Of a DNA stretch of 64,000 bases, positions 47,649 through 59,357 are shown piece by piece. Below the pieces are notes generated by a model that ran no database searches, had not been told where the DNA came from, and worked only from the letters and a program-made list of their open reading frames with translations. The stretch's first letter is position 1. Every line of letters starts with the position of its first letter. The position numbers and the translations under genes are program-made. This DNA comes from Alnus glutinosa (Eukaryota > Streptophyta > Magnoliopsida > Fagales > Betulaceae), in NCBI RefSeq assembly GCF_958979055.1, contig NC_084899.1, positions 24,371,501 through 24,435,500 on the forward strand, in the 5' to 3' direction.

Positions 47649-48675
47649 ACGACACGATTTAGAGAGTTAAGAGGAGCAGTACTTCTCATTGCACGTAAAG
47701 AGAGATAAAAGTACACGTATACGTCAACACCCTAATGCAGTGCAATGCCACATCAATATATATATAAGTACCAAGTCATTAATAAAAAAGAAAAAACCAA
47801 TCAACAAAAACTAATTAATATATCGTGTGAAACTTAAGAAAAACACAAAATGTGAAAACTTAAAAAGCAAACCCATAATAACATTTTTTTTTTTTAATAA
47901 ATGATCTTGAACTAGCTCGTTAACGTGACATTGCATTCGAGAGTTAACATGAATTTTAGTGTGTCAAATGAGATACATGTGACACGTTAATTTTGAAGAA
48001 ATTAAGTGACAGAATAACCTATTTTAAATTTGGACAAATTATTGATACAAGTTTATTTCCTATCCATCTCTTACTCATGTCATTTTCAAATCTATCGTTA
48101 TATTAACTTGGTTTATGGAGATGTGTAGGAAATAGTTAGGAGATCGATAGTTTGAAACATGTCCTTGATTTTTTACTTAAATCCGTTAATTTTATATAAA
48201 TTTAACACAAAGTTAATGAATTATAAGTAAGAGTTTAATTCTTTTAATTAAATAAATAAGATTATTGATTTATATGATATTATGAGCATGCCTCAATCAA
48301 CACGATTCGAATCAAACACACAATATTTAAATTGTCAATTTTTTATACGACGCACAAATTCGATACGAATCAAAATAAACTTAATAAAGAAATCTGATCA
48401 ATTTAATCATATAGATTCATTTAAAATTAAGGTATATAGTCTTACACCAATTACTCCATGCACAAACAAAATTTACCAAGTAAATTCATGTGCGATCCGT
48501 ACGGATAAGAACGCTGTCATCATCAACGACAAATACAGACAAACTAAAGACCGTCAATAACACATTCGTCGACGTCGCCCTCCAACAAGATCAAAGAGTC
48601 CCACACGTACGGTACGTAAAATTAAAGAAGACGATGGTAGCGCATGTCTCTGTTCACATCAAACCGTAACAACAT

Positions 48676-49059
48676 TTAAGGGTCGCCATTGGGAGCTGGC
48701 GGAGGCTGGACAGAAGCCTTCTTCAGTGTGCGGCCTGGCGGAGGAGCAACGTCGCTTTGACCGGTTGTTGCAGCAGGGATATTGTCGGTCCCAGGGTTTG
48801 GCTCCGATGGAGGAACAGGACCCTTATTCAGTGAGCCTAGGAGAGGATGAGCCACGGCGGAAGCCACTGTAGCAGGTATGTGTGTGCCAGGGTTTGGGGC
48901 CGATGGACGGAGAGGACCCTTCTCCAGTGATCCCCGCAGAGCAGCAACACTGTGATCACCTGGGTTGGCCACAGGTGATTGGCCATTAGCATACGTTCTC
49001 ACAGTCACAAGGGAAAGCACAGCACTGATCACGAGGAACATAGTTTCAGGCCTCGCCAT
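48676..49059 (-). CDS. Small secreted proline-rich repeat protein (candidate peptide precursor), copy 2
   Basis: The 127-residue product is a paralogue of the gene at 38233-38649. It has a signal peptide (MFLVISAVLSLVTVRTYA), then three units: VAALRGSLEKGPLRPSAPNP, PLLGSLNKGPVPPSEPNPGT and the final one ending KASVQPPPAPNGDP-stop. GS-(L)-K-G followed by PS-x-PNPGT is retained in units 1 and 2 of both copies, although surrounding residues changed. This suggests selection on the core. Cys is absent and Pro is high, as in peptide hormone precursors and hydroxyproline-rich proteins. The compact C-terminus looks ancestral, copy 1 having lost the stop. A TATA-like box lies at 49106-49114. Confidence 0.7.
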   Translation of the reverse strand: MARPETMFLVISAVLSLVTVRTYANGQSPVANPGDHSVAALRGSLEKGPLRPSAPNPGTHIPATVASAVAHPLLGSLNKGPVPPSEPNPGTDNIPAATTGQSDVAPPPGRTLKKASVQPPPAPNGDP

Positions 49060-49105
49060 CTCCGACTGCCGATGCTGTTATACAATTTTCTGTAGAAGAA
49101 GCGGA

Positions 49106-49114
49106 CTTCTTATA
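49106..49114 (-). promoter_or_regulatory. TATA box of peptide gene copy 2
   Basis: TATAAGAAG on the minus strand lies about 47 bases before the ATG, conserved in place with TATAAAAG of copy 1. Confidence 0.5.
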
Positions 49115-49139
49115 GGAAAGAAAATGCAGCACCGCATTT

Positions 49140-50235
49140 GGGTTCTCTCCATTTAGTATATTTTGAAGGGTAAAAATGTATTTTTACCCCTAAAATGTAC
49201 TTAACTCTGTGGTGGTCTGGTGGAGAAGATCCTTGTCCGCCGGTGGACGTACCTTTCCACTGGATCATTTCCCAAATTAGCGGCTGTTGCTGCCATTTGA
49301 AAGCATGACGTGCTATCTATAAATAAATAAAAAAGCATGACATCATTGACATGTCAGGCGGGAGATGCCGTTTTGTCCCCAATTGGGCTTTCTTGATTGA
49401 CTTTACTACTGGTGTGTTTTTCTATTTCTTTTTGCTAAGAATTAATGTTTTACGTATCAATTGTGAAGGCCATGGTTAATTCGATGGCCTAACTCATGTT
49501 TTATTTATTTATTTTTTTTTTAATTTTGTTTCAGATATAAAATCATCCAAACATATATTCAAAAAAACAATTGTTCTAAATATTCATAATTTTAAATATA
49601 ATAAAAAATACTATAATATAATACAAAAAAATCGCACACCCAAATGAGTCCTTACTTTGATTCTATTTTTGTCTTGTTGTTTCTTTCCTCAAAGGTACTA
49701 ATAATTTTCTTTAAGTTAATCTATGCTTCAGAGGCAACTTATAAGAAACTTGTATTGCTATTGATTAAATATTTTACTTAATTATAGACTCTCTCAAGTT
49801 AATTTGTAAATAATTTTATAATAAAAGTTATAGTAGTAGTTATAGCACGGTCTAGTTTCATTCACCAACCGATCGAGTCCCATGGACAACAACTTGTGGA
49901 TGGTTACGTAAACAAAAAATAAATAAATAAATGGTGTGATATTCCACCGTGGGCCCGTAGCCTATGTCCTATGATATGACTGCTTGAAAGACACCATTTT
50001 GGAACCACTTTACTTGCTGCTTAGTTTAATTCCCGAAACTTTAAATGCGTTATCGTAAAAGTGTACGTTTTGGGGGCGGGGCCTAGACTCAAAACACTTC
50101 ATTCTAATAATCTCAGATTAATCTCATGTCCTCATCTTTTTCCTTTTACAATTTCTATGTTGCAATATTTAATTAACTTCATTTACGTACTAATGTTTTA
50201 CTCACAAACTTCCGTGGTTTCTCCTTTAAGTGCAG
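49140..50235. other. Upstream region of peptide gene copy 2, no gene seen
   Basis: The 3' portion (50090-50235) matches the 3' end of intron 2 of the intact dioxygenase gene (59360-59518), including GTGGTTTCTCCTTTAAGTGCAG against TTGCTTTCTCC...GACAG. The rest is AT-rich. Confidence 0.5.
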
Positions 50236-51060
50236 GGAATTTGTGGCTTGTGGATTTAATTTGTGAAAGATTTGAACTTGAATCTCGATATTTTAGGATC
50301 CACTAAGCCAAGTTCAGTTTATTTCTACGACGTACTAATGTTACTCTTGGCACCTATCCTATTTATCATACTTATTTTATATCGATTAACTTAACGTATT
50401 TTAAATAACTTCCTATAACGATTACTTTACTTTAAAAAAATCATTACCCTCCACGTCCAAATCCAAGTCTAACCTTGGGATTGCCTAAACATATAGTGAT
50501 CTTAATCTCATAACCCTAACCTCCTTCTCCAAGGAGAAATGAATGGTACCTCTACGTGCAAGTCTTAATCTTCCTTTTAAAAACTTTGGGAGCTCGAATT
50601 GCAGTATAATTTGAAGAGCTTATTTATCCCGAATAACTTAAAATGCGAGACTCATCTTCTTTTAAGAAGGTGAGCCTTCCTTGTTGCTCCCTCAATGTAA
50701 ACCGACCAAATTAAACTACATTTCGAACACCCAATTTGTAAATCTTTGAAAAATAGTGTAATTTGTAAAGCTACTGCAATTTGATTGAATTTGCAATCTA
50801 GCTAGTCTGCTTTATTCCCCATTAAACATGTGAGGAGGATTGCATATAATTTGCTTTCACTTTTTAGCGCTTATATGCAACAAATTTTTTTTTTCCTGAA
50901 TATTTTTGATTTTATGATTACTTCTTAAATCATGAATATGTGATTATGATTATAGATCATGAGCAAAGGGAAGCTAAGCAGCTTACGTTGAACATTTACA
51001 TAGGGTTACGACTAACAAAAAAGTACTCGCAAGGACAACCGTCAATCGCCACGTGTCTTT
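50236..51060 (+). pseudogene. 2-oxoglutarate dioxygenase pseudogene, module B (exon 3 and 5' half of exon 4)
   Basis: It matches the intact gene at 57694-63325. Exon 3 is internally deleted and interrupted: it has GAACTTGAATCTCGATATTT, CAAGTTCAGTTTATTTCT, then after about 100 inserted bases AAATCATTACCCTCCACG and CCTTGGGATTGCCTAAAC. The HCD iron-ligand codons are altered (CAT ATA instead of CAT TGC GAT). Exon 4 begins at 50957 after an acceptor whose TTGCAG is now TTATAG, with GATCATGAGCAAAGGGAAGC, and breaks near 51060. Exons 1 and 2 are missing. Confidence 0.85.
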
Positions 51061-52312
51061 ACAAGAACACCTTTTATTAAAACTGGAATAATGCTACAAA
51101 TTATATTTTTATTTTATTACTATTTTACTATGTTGACGTGGTGGTAGCAATTAGTATGGTTCAATCATTGTGAAAAAAAGAAAAAAGAAGAAGAAAAAAA
51201 AAAAAGAAAAAAAAAAGAGAGGATGAATTGACAATACCCATCTAATTATATATTTTTTTTCTACCCAACCAACTTGCCACATACAACAATTGGATTAGGG
51301 TATGGTCTAAATTCTCCTTCTCTTAAATGTAGATTGTTTTTTTTCACTTTTTAATTCTTTGTTCGACTCTTGGACCAAATATAATAAAATAAAGAGAGCA
51401 AAGCAAAATGCTTACAACACAGAGAGCCAATCAACTAGGAGAACCTCTCAATTTCATATGAAATGGATACTATCAATTTTGTAGTAAGGATTTAAAATTG
51501 ATGCATTTAATGATGTACCATGATTTCCCATTATTTAAATTTTTAAAAGATGTACTAATTAATATTGATTTCATATACACCATTAGATATATCGATTAAC
51601 TTTAAATCCCTACCTTTTATTTAAAAATGAAATGGAGAGAATCCTGTTCTATGGAAGGTTAGGTTGTATAAATATAAGATGATGGAATGTCACTTGACAT
51701 TCCCATGTGTTATGTTTTTAAGCTGATCCATAATTTCATAATATACTAGGGATGTTTGATTTAAAATTATGGATACCGTTCCATGATCAAATCTTAAAAG
51801 CAACATATAGTTATCGGCAAAGTTTTATTTCAAATTGGGTTGGAGAAAATTTCTCTAATCTAGTATGTTTAACACATTTGTTATTAGAGCAAGTGATTAA
51901 TAGAGCATGATAAAATAAGAATTATGTGCTATAAGAAGAAATATCAATTTTATATGCTATTGGAGTAAACGGATTAATTCTGACGACTCAACCCACCAAC
52001 GCCAACTAGATGCTAAGGGCCCATGTGACTAGCTCCCTCCACCGTCAGGCACCAAGCTAGGATCACCCAAGACTTGAACCTTGAATCCAACTCAAGCCTG
52101 TTCAGCCACAAAGACCCAAAGGAAAGTCCATGGTTTTGGCCCACAATAGGCCAGAACCGCGGAATGAGTCCACCAAGCACCATATAAGTGCGACACGCCA
52201 AATCCATTCTTCCACACGCATATAGCCAAACGATTGTAACCACAAACCAAAGTGTTCAGAGACTCTATTATCTCATTGATCTGAGATCAATCTAGCACGA
52301 AAAGGTGGAGAA

Positions 52313-52516
52313 GAATTCTTTATAATTATTTGTTCCAATTTAAAAAAATTCAAGTAAGTGATTGTGAGAAATTATTTATAAGACTCATTTAACCAAATAA
52401 GTGATTGGACAGTTCAATTTTTATTTGGTCATGTGAGTTCCAATAAGTAGCCACTCACAATCACCAGTCTAAATTTTCTCAAATTCAGACAAATAATTGT
52501 AGATAATCATAATTTC
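52313..52516. repeat. Diverged relative of the 29546 MITE
   Basis: It shares the inverted arms GTGATTGTGAG and CTCACAATCAC and the inner AACCAAATAA...TTTATTTGGTCATGTG seen at 58920-58950. The tips are degenerate and no duplication was found. Confidence 0.5.
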
Positions 52517-52893
52517 AAAAAAAGTACTATTGAGACATTCTACCGAGAAAAAATAATTTATTATGGAGCTGCGAGCCGCCTTCCATACTAATTTTATATC
52601 CTTGTAATCAACTTTCTACGTTGATCCCTTATCTTTGGTGATTGCCAAATCAGTTCCTATATACTCCACTTGCCAATTAGAGATAGGAACAATAATTCTA
52701 TAAATGAAGGCTATAACTCTTTAGGTATGCCCATATTTTGCTAATTTGCTTCCTTCCTCATCTATCTACTAATTTAAGCATTGAGTCGAAGGTGATTTTG
52801 CCGATACTCATAACAAGCCACCCTAACCTTTTACATCTTCTTTGTAGGTCTCCACTATCGAACGTTTGGAGTGAGGTCGCTGTTTTAATGAAT

Positions 52894-53548
52894 TAAGGTC
52901 TCATTTGGTTCGCGAAATAGACTCCTGATAGTCATTCTTTTGTTTAGTATGGGTCTATTCCTTTGAATACCTATTCATTTACGAAGATGAATAGCTATTT
53001 CTTGGGGTAAATGTAATATTTTCAAAAAAAAAAAAAAAACCATTTATTTTGTATTTTATTTAAAAAAAAAAAAAAAACCAAACCCTTAGTTGGCTGGTCG
53101 GCCACCCATTGAGCCAGGGGTGGTCGCACTACCCCCGGAACAGTGGACCCCCAAGGCGTTCCGAGGGTGGTCGCTCTTTTGGGGGTGGCCTGTGCCACCC
53201 CCAATTCTCATCGGGGGTGGCCGGCCACCCTCGACGAGTATTTTGGGGGTGGCCAGGCCATCCCCGAAGCGAATCGGTGGGCAGCCGGCCACCCATGGGT
53301 TTTCTTCTTCTTCTTTTTTTTTTGTTTTGTTTTTTTAATAATTTGATTTTCTTTTCAAATTTTTTTTTTTTAAAAAAAAAAGTGTAGGGTTTTTTTTAGT
53401 AATTTTGATTGAATTTCAATTAAAATCTATGTATTCTTATCAAACTAAAGATTAGGAATAGTCATTCCATTCCGCCACCTTCTATTCCTAAGAATAACTA
53501 TTTATTTTCCTAATGGAATAGCCATTCCGCAAACCAAACGAGGCCTAA
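52894..53548. mobile_element. PIF/Harbinger-type MITE with GGGGTGGCC core
   Basis: The element at 52897-53545 (649 bp) has tips GGTCTCATTTGGTTCGCG and, on the other strand, GGCCTCGTTTGGTTTGCGG. TAA flanks both sides. Inner arms hold repeated GGAATAG/CTATTCC words. The GC-rich core (53090-53300) resembles the core of the ATG9-intron element although the ends differ in superfamily. Confidence 0.75.
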
Positions 53549-53861
53549 ACTATACATTGAAGTTGGAAAAGTATCATTTTTCTGTAATCACATCTCACTA
53601 TGTTCAATCAATCTTAATTGGCTCAACTCAATAAAACAAAAGAAATGCACACACACTTCCACTGCTACTCACTACCACCGTCACTCCCATACTCCACACT
53701 CTTTGATGTAATACTGAAAACTGCTATTAGCTTCAAAATTCAATGGTGATTTTTAGTGCTACGTTAGAAATCGTTCACTTGAAAGTGTGTGTAACATTTC
53801 TTTTCAAACAAAATGGATATTTTATTATTATTTTACTTGAAAGAAATAGTATTAACCGTCA

Positions 53862-54230
53862 AAGGCTAATAGCATCTCTAGCAATAATAACCAAAATAGT
53901 TATTGAAAAAGTACAACTCTATATTTTAACTACTACTATTTTTATATTCTCTCCAACAGATTATTTATTCTACTTTTTACTTGAATTTAAATATTATTTT
54001 ATGTGGGAAAAAGTGTGAAAGAAATAGGGAGAGAGAGAGAGAAGGAAAGGGAGGGAGAAAAAAAAATAAAAATTCATTGTAGTGTGAATAGTGAATAGAC
54101 ACTTTATTCATAGGCAAAAAAGCTTATTTACTATTTACATTAAAAGGAAAAAATTTATTTTGCCTATTCTGCTGAAAACGAAAAACAGCTCATAATAGTC
54201 AAATTTAACTATTACGAACCATTTACCTAA
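53862..54230. repeat. Dispersed MITE family copy (TATTTTGCCTAT type)
   Basis: It begins AGCATCTCTAGCAATAATAA and ends CTCATAATAGTCAAATTTAA...ACGAACCATTT. It includes TGTAGTGTGAATAGTGAATAG and a GA-rich arm, shared with the copies at 28545 and 55930. Confidence 0.55.
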
Positions 54231-55487
54231 CAAGCATCCAAGATATTGGGCCAACCCTAAATTGCAGATTGGCCCAAAACTGGCTCGCTGATTTAGTTGT
54301 AATAGCTCCTACATTGTTGGGGCCCGAAGGGCTCGATCGTCTCACGACCCAAATTAGGGAAGAAGGGAAATGACTCATGAGAGTGAACATAAGATAAAAT
54401 TTTGTAAATTTAATTGACCTGCAATTAAAAGAAAATGAAAACAAAAGACACGGAGAAATCCAAATAACATATATATATATGGTACTACAATTTTTATTAC
54501 AAGTGCTTTATAAATTAATGCGGCAGTTCGTAAACATTTACCACTTCATCCACTAAAATGTGAGTTGTCACGTGCACTCATTTTCATAAAATGTAGGTTA
54601 ATTGCCACGTTAATTGAAAGGGAGTTATAGTAAAAGTTGTAGTATCATAAATATTTTTTGGTTTTCATTATAATAAACATTTAACATGTTAAGATGTTGT
54701 AACACTATTGATTAATGTGATTTTCATTTTGATACCAATAGCATTTTGTCATCATGTAGTCTCTGACAGTAACATATAAAATAGAAAGAAAAAGAAAAAT
54801 CTCGATTTTGATAATCAAGCACAACATTATAATTACTTTTCAACATCATGAGATAGTGAAACTCATTCTTATTATTACCCAATGATATCGCCTTGATAAA
54901 TCTTTTAGGGTAACAATTTTTTTATGAAATCATTATCAATGTTTCTTAGACTACATTATTTTTTTTATTTTTATAGAGAAAATGCAAAATTAGTCAATAA
55001 GATTTTACTGATTTACAAATTGCTTTCTGTAGTATAAAAAAGTGTCTGTAAACTTTTTGTAATAAGCAAAATTAACAAATAGATTCATACACTTAACTTC
55101 CGTCTAAAATTTTGCCTATCGGTTAAAATGCTTTATTAGTGCCAATAATGTTACCAGCTTCATTACTCCTTCCCACAACTGGACAATTGCTTGAAAGAAA
55201 AGATAATGTAAAGAAAATCAAAATGGAATAATAAAATAGAGACAATATATTTTATGTGGTTCAGTTTATGATCTATGTTCACAAGGTAAAGCCTAAAGGA
55301 TTACATTATGCTTTTATTTCTCTTAATATTTTCATAATATATTAGACTCTTATTATGTTCTTATTGATTTGATTACCATCAAATCTGATTATAATTAAAC
55401 CAATCAAATTTGATTACCATTAAATTTGATTTATAAGAGACAACAATAATTACAATAAATCTCTGAAATCAAATCTCTTAGCATATT

Positions 55488-55605
55488 CTAACATTGCCTT
55501 GTTGGATATGTAAAAGCACTTCTTAATGATTGTGTTCTTCCTCTCTATGTAGATATTGTCCAACGGTAAAATTCACCTCTTGAGCGTTATAAAATCCAAT
55601 ATTAA
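55488..55605 (+). pseudogene. 3' half of dioxygenase exon 4, separated part of module B pseudogene
   Basis: It matches 63178-63325 of the intact gene: CTTGTTGGATATGTAAAAGC against CGTGTTGGACCTCTAAAAAC, then ATTGTGTTCTTCCTCTCTA, TTGAGCGTTATAAAATCCAA and the same TATTAAG stop. It has internal deletions. Confidence 0.75.
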
Positions 55606-55929
55606 GTATATCCTTTTTTTTTAAAAAAAAAAATATATATTTTTATGTGTGTACTATCATGAAAGAATTCTTCTTACAAATCACACACCTTATCATGTGA
55701 TTTTATGATGTGAAAGTGTTGCCGTCTTCTATACCTATCCAAATTGATCCGTTCTATCTACTAAATAGCCTTGGAAATTGGTACAATTAAGGGATTTTTT
55801 TTCTCCTTATTTTTAGTGAACACAGATTTATGCAATTTGACCAGAATCTCCAACCATTAGGCTGTTCAAATTTCACATAAATTTGGAACATCATGAGAGA
55901 GGCTATGATATTTAGGTATATCAAACTGT

Positions 55930-56286
55930 ATAAAAGCATTTTCAGCAATAATAGTTAAAGCAGCTATTGAAAAAGTTCATCTATCTACTTTATCTACTGT
56001 TTTTTCTATACCTTCTTTAAAAAATTCTCTATTTTACTCTTTCTTTTCTTTAAATGTTATTTTATGCGGAAGAGAGTGTAAAAGAAAGAGGGAGAGAGAG
56101 AGTGGCAAAAAAGGAAAGGAAGAGAGAGAAAATAATAAAAAATTGTTTGTAGTGTGAATAGTGAGAGCATCTCCAACACAATAGGCAAATAGTTTATAAT
56201 AGTCAAATTTGATTATTATGAGCCATTTTTCGTCTCTAGCAGAATAGGCAAAATAGATTAGTGTCTATTCACTATTCACACTATAA

Positions 56287-56325
<39 letters not shown>

Positions 56326-56495
56326 TATGTTCTCTCTCCCTTTCTATTTCTTTCACACATTTTTTTCACACAAAATAATATTTAAATGCAAGTAGAAAAT
56401 AAAATATAGAATCCGTTGAAGAGAATACAGAGAAAAAAAAAAAAAAATAGCTCAAACAGAGAATTGAACTTTTTCAATCAAATTCAATAAAGAAA
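55930..56495. repeat. Large foldback of the TATTTTGCCTAT family
   Basis: GA-rich arm (56085-56135) and CT-rich arm (56327-56350) are inverted partners. AGAGCATCTCCAACACAATA lies at 56162, CAGAATAGGCAAAATAGA at 56239, and a T tract of about 35 at 56288-56322. Confidence 0.55.
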
Positions 56496-56639
56496 GAAAA
56501 AAAGAATTCATTAAATAATATTATTCCATTTAAATAATATTTTTTTAGATTTCTTTATTCTTTCTCTATTTAATCTTTTTATACAGCAACCTACCATATT
56601 TTTATCTTGAAATTATATCATTGCTAAGAAATTCACAGA

Positions 56640-57040
56640 AGTTTACATTTGCTTCTCAACCAAATTCAAGAAAGAGAAGATAAATGAAAGAACCACAAAG
56701 TTTATGTTAGTGACAAAGAATCCTTCATATCCATGAAATAAGGACATTATCGTGAAAGAGATGGGAGATGGGAGAACAAAATGAGAGAGAAAAAAAAAAA
56801 AAAAAAAAAAAAAGGAAAAAAGTTTGCTGATCATGTGAGAGAGAAAGATGAAACAAAATTGGTGAGTGAGTTGGCGAATGAATATTACTCATCAAAATTG
56901 GTGAGTATTTTCACTCACAATAACTTTTTGGTTAAAGTGGTGAGGCTGCTGAACTGGTTTTTTAGTATTTTTATCAAATTATCTCACCAAAATAGATAAA
57001 AAATTATTTTAATGAAGCTACTATGAATGCTATAAGATAT
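56640..57040. repeat. Dispersed repeat shared with 42950-43130
   Basis: GGTTAAAGTGGTGAGGCTGC and its context match 42950-43130. An A tract lies at 56790-56814. Confidence 0.45.
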
Positions 57041-57693
57041 TAAGATTTACTTATTTGTAGCTGCATAAGACACGGGTCCACTTACCTTGGTCCATACGAA
57101 ATGACAGCTTCTTTACAAACAATTATTTCTTTGAAAAAAAATTGAACAAATCCAATCCAAATTCTGGAAAGCTATATAATACCTATATCAATTGTCAGCC
57201 CGAAATAGAAAGCTATATAATACCTATTCATTTTACAAATTAAGTAAAATCCAAAGTCCCATGAGAACGAATCAAATTGCACAGATTCCCTTGTGGATAA
57301 GCTTTGTTCTTACTTGGACCTCCATCTGATATATATGTATATATTCCCTACTTTACACTATGCTATAGATTCTCTTTTAAATATATATTTTATTATTTGC
57401 ATTACTTTCTTTTGTTTAGAAAAGAAAGAGTTTTTGTTTGTTTTAGACATCCAAAAGGAATTATAAATTGAGGGGAGGAGGAAAAATCAAGAACTCAACC
57501 TCATAGAGTTGTCTGTTTTTGCATTATAGATATACATATATTATACAAGCTAATAGCTAATCATTCAAAGAATATGCTTTTCAGAGGACCTTGAACACCT
57601 TTCTGTCGTTGCTTTCCTCTGAAGAAACAAAGATCTCCATAGCTAAAGCCTAGAGGATTAAGCTTGGAGGAGGCACTTTATTTCAGAAAATTA

Positions 57694-59326
57694 ATGGAGA
57701 AGCTCATATCAGGCAGGTCTCACTTGCCATTTGTGCCTGAATCCTTCATATTACCACCAGAAAGCAGACCAGGGCAGACTAAATTCCCTCCATGTGACTC
57801 CATTCCAGTCATTGATCTTGGAGGACAACAACTTGGTTTTGATCGAGCACAGCTAGTTAAACAGATTATCCAGGCTAGCCAAGAATTCGGATTCTTTCAG
57901 GTTTTTTATATGTACTTGAATCTTCTTTTTTTCAGTTTTTCCTGTCAAATTCATATATATTCCAATGATTCGGAATCCCCCTACAATCGGGGATTCCGGC
58001 CTGTTATTATCCATGCCCCCTCCTCTTTTGGCAGAGGCCTCCGGCCTGTTCGGGTCAATGAGATCTTTGTCCTTAATTAGAATCATGTTTTTGCTCTTGT
58101 TACACAGTTGACTAATCATGGGGTTTCGGAGAAACTAATGCATGATGTGTTGGACGTGGCCAATGAGTTCTTTGGGCTGCCTGCCAAGGACAAGGAAAGC
58201 TTATATTCTGAGGACCCCAAGCAAACTTGTAGAGTACACACAAGCATAAACTATGATAGAGAGAAGGTTCATTACTGGAGAGACAACCTGCGGCACCCTT
58301 GTCATCCTCTAGAGGAACACATGCCATTTTGGCCTGAAAAGCCTCCTCACTATCGGTATGTTAATTTGGACTTTTATGTATGTATGTATGTATGACATCC
58401 ATCTCTACCTTAAAGTAGTTCTGTGCGTGACATGAACTGGTTGATTCGTTCGACTTTGTGATTGGAGCAATCATTTCAAAATATAATAAAGATTTTGAAG
58501 AACAGATAAGGATTGGATCAAGATTTGCTGCCCAAAAAGAAGAGGGGCAAGAAAATTGCAACAATCATGTGAGTGAGGGCTCCCTAGCTACTAAAACAGG
58601 GAGTCCCCCTCACATCCCCTGCCCAATTACTGTAGGTAGGAGAAATGAAATGGGATTTCCAATTTGCACGGCATCTCAATTCTTGAAGAACTCACATATT
58701 TTATAAGAAGTTCGGATATACTCTACAATTGGGTTGCCCACCAGAGTGGGAGCTATGGGACCCACTTGTCTCTAGCAACCCGGAGTGCAAGGCCCACTTG
58801 CTCATGGTAGTGAGCCCCTACGGCCCAGGTTTGGATCTTCTTAAATTATCTGCTTGAATTTGAGAGAATTCGGGCAGCAGATTGTGAGAGACAAACTTAT
58901 GAGAACCACCTAACCGGATAAGTGGTTGGACAATCCAATTTTTATTTGGTCAGGTGGATCCCATAAATTCTCTCTCACAATTACCTGTCCAAATTCTCTC
59001 AAATTCAGATAAATAATTTGAGAGGATCCTAATTCCTCGTAGCCCCTTCTCTATCAGACTAACTGAATTGCGTACAATTCGAGTAGCTAATTGTAAAAAA
59101 ATCCTTATCCTTCGTGACATAATTTTACAAAACATAAATCTAGCTCCACTAGTGATTGTGCACTCATTTCCTTAATTATTATGTATTGTACATAGTCCAC
59201 TAGTGATTGTACATAGTCCATCATGTGTGCAAATAATGCAAGCTGAGGGTGCCGCATTAGTAATTGGAACGCATCACACCCCATCTTGCATCCTATGTGC
59301 ACATGCACATGATACAAACCAAAGTC

Positions 59327-59357
<31 letters not shown>

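Larger units (their letters stand above)
48630..52893. repeat. Segmental duplication, module B
   Basis: It is the partner of 38150-42535 in the same orientation, offset about 10.3 kb. It carries peptide gene copy 2 and a longer dioxygenase pseudogene. The block order is preserved; differences are mostly insertions. Confidence 0.8.
51061..55487. other. Repeat-rich insertion splitting the module B pseudogene
   Basis: The 5' half of exon 4 stops near 51060 and its 3' half resumes at 55488. The 4.4 kb between carries at least three MITEs and AT-rich DNA. A low-GC break occurs at 51990-52260, where a GC-richer patch has no recognisable protein. No gene is seen. Confidence 0.5.

Noticed and set aside
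57664-57693. Upstream extension of the dioxygenase frame
   Set aside because: It starts at TTG, not ATG; an in-frame TAG lies just upstream and MEKL at 57694 is the family-typical start.
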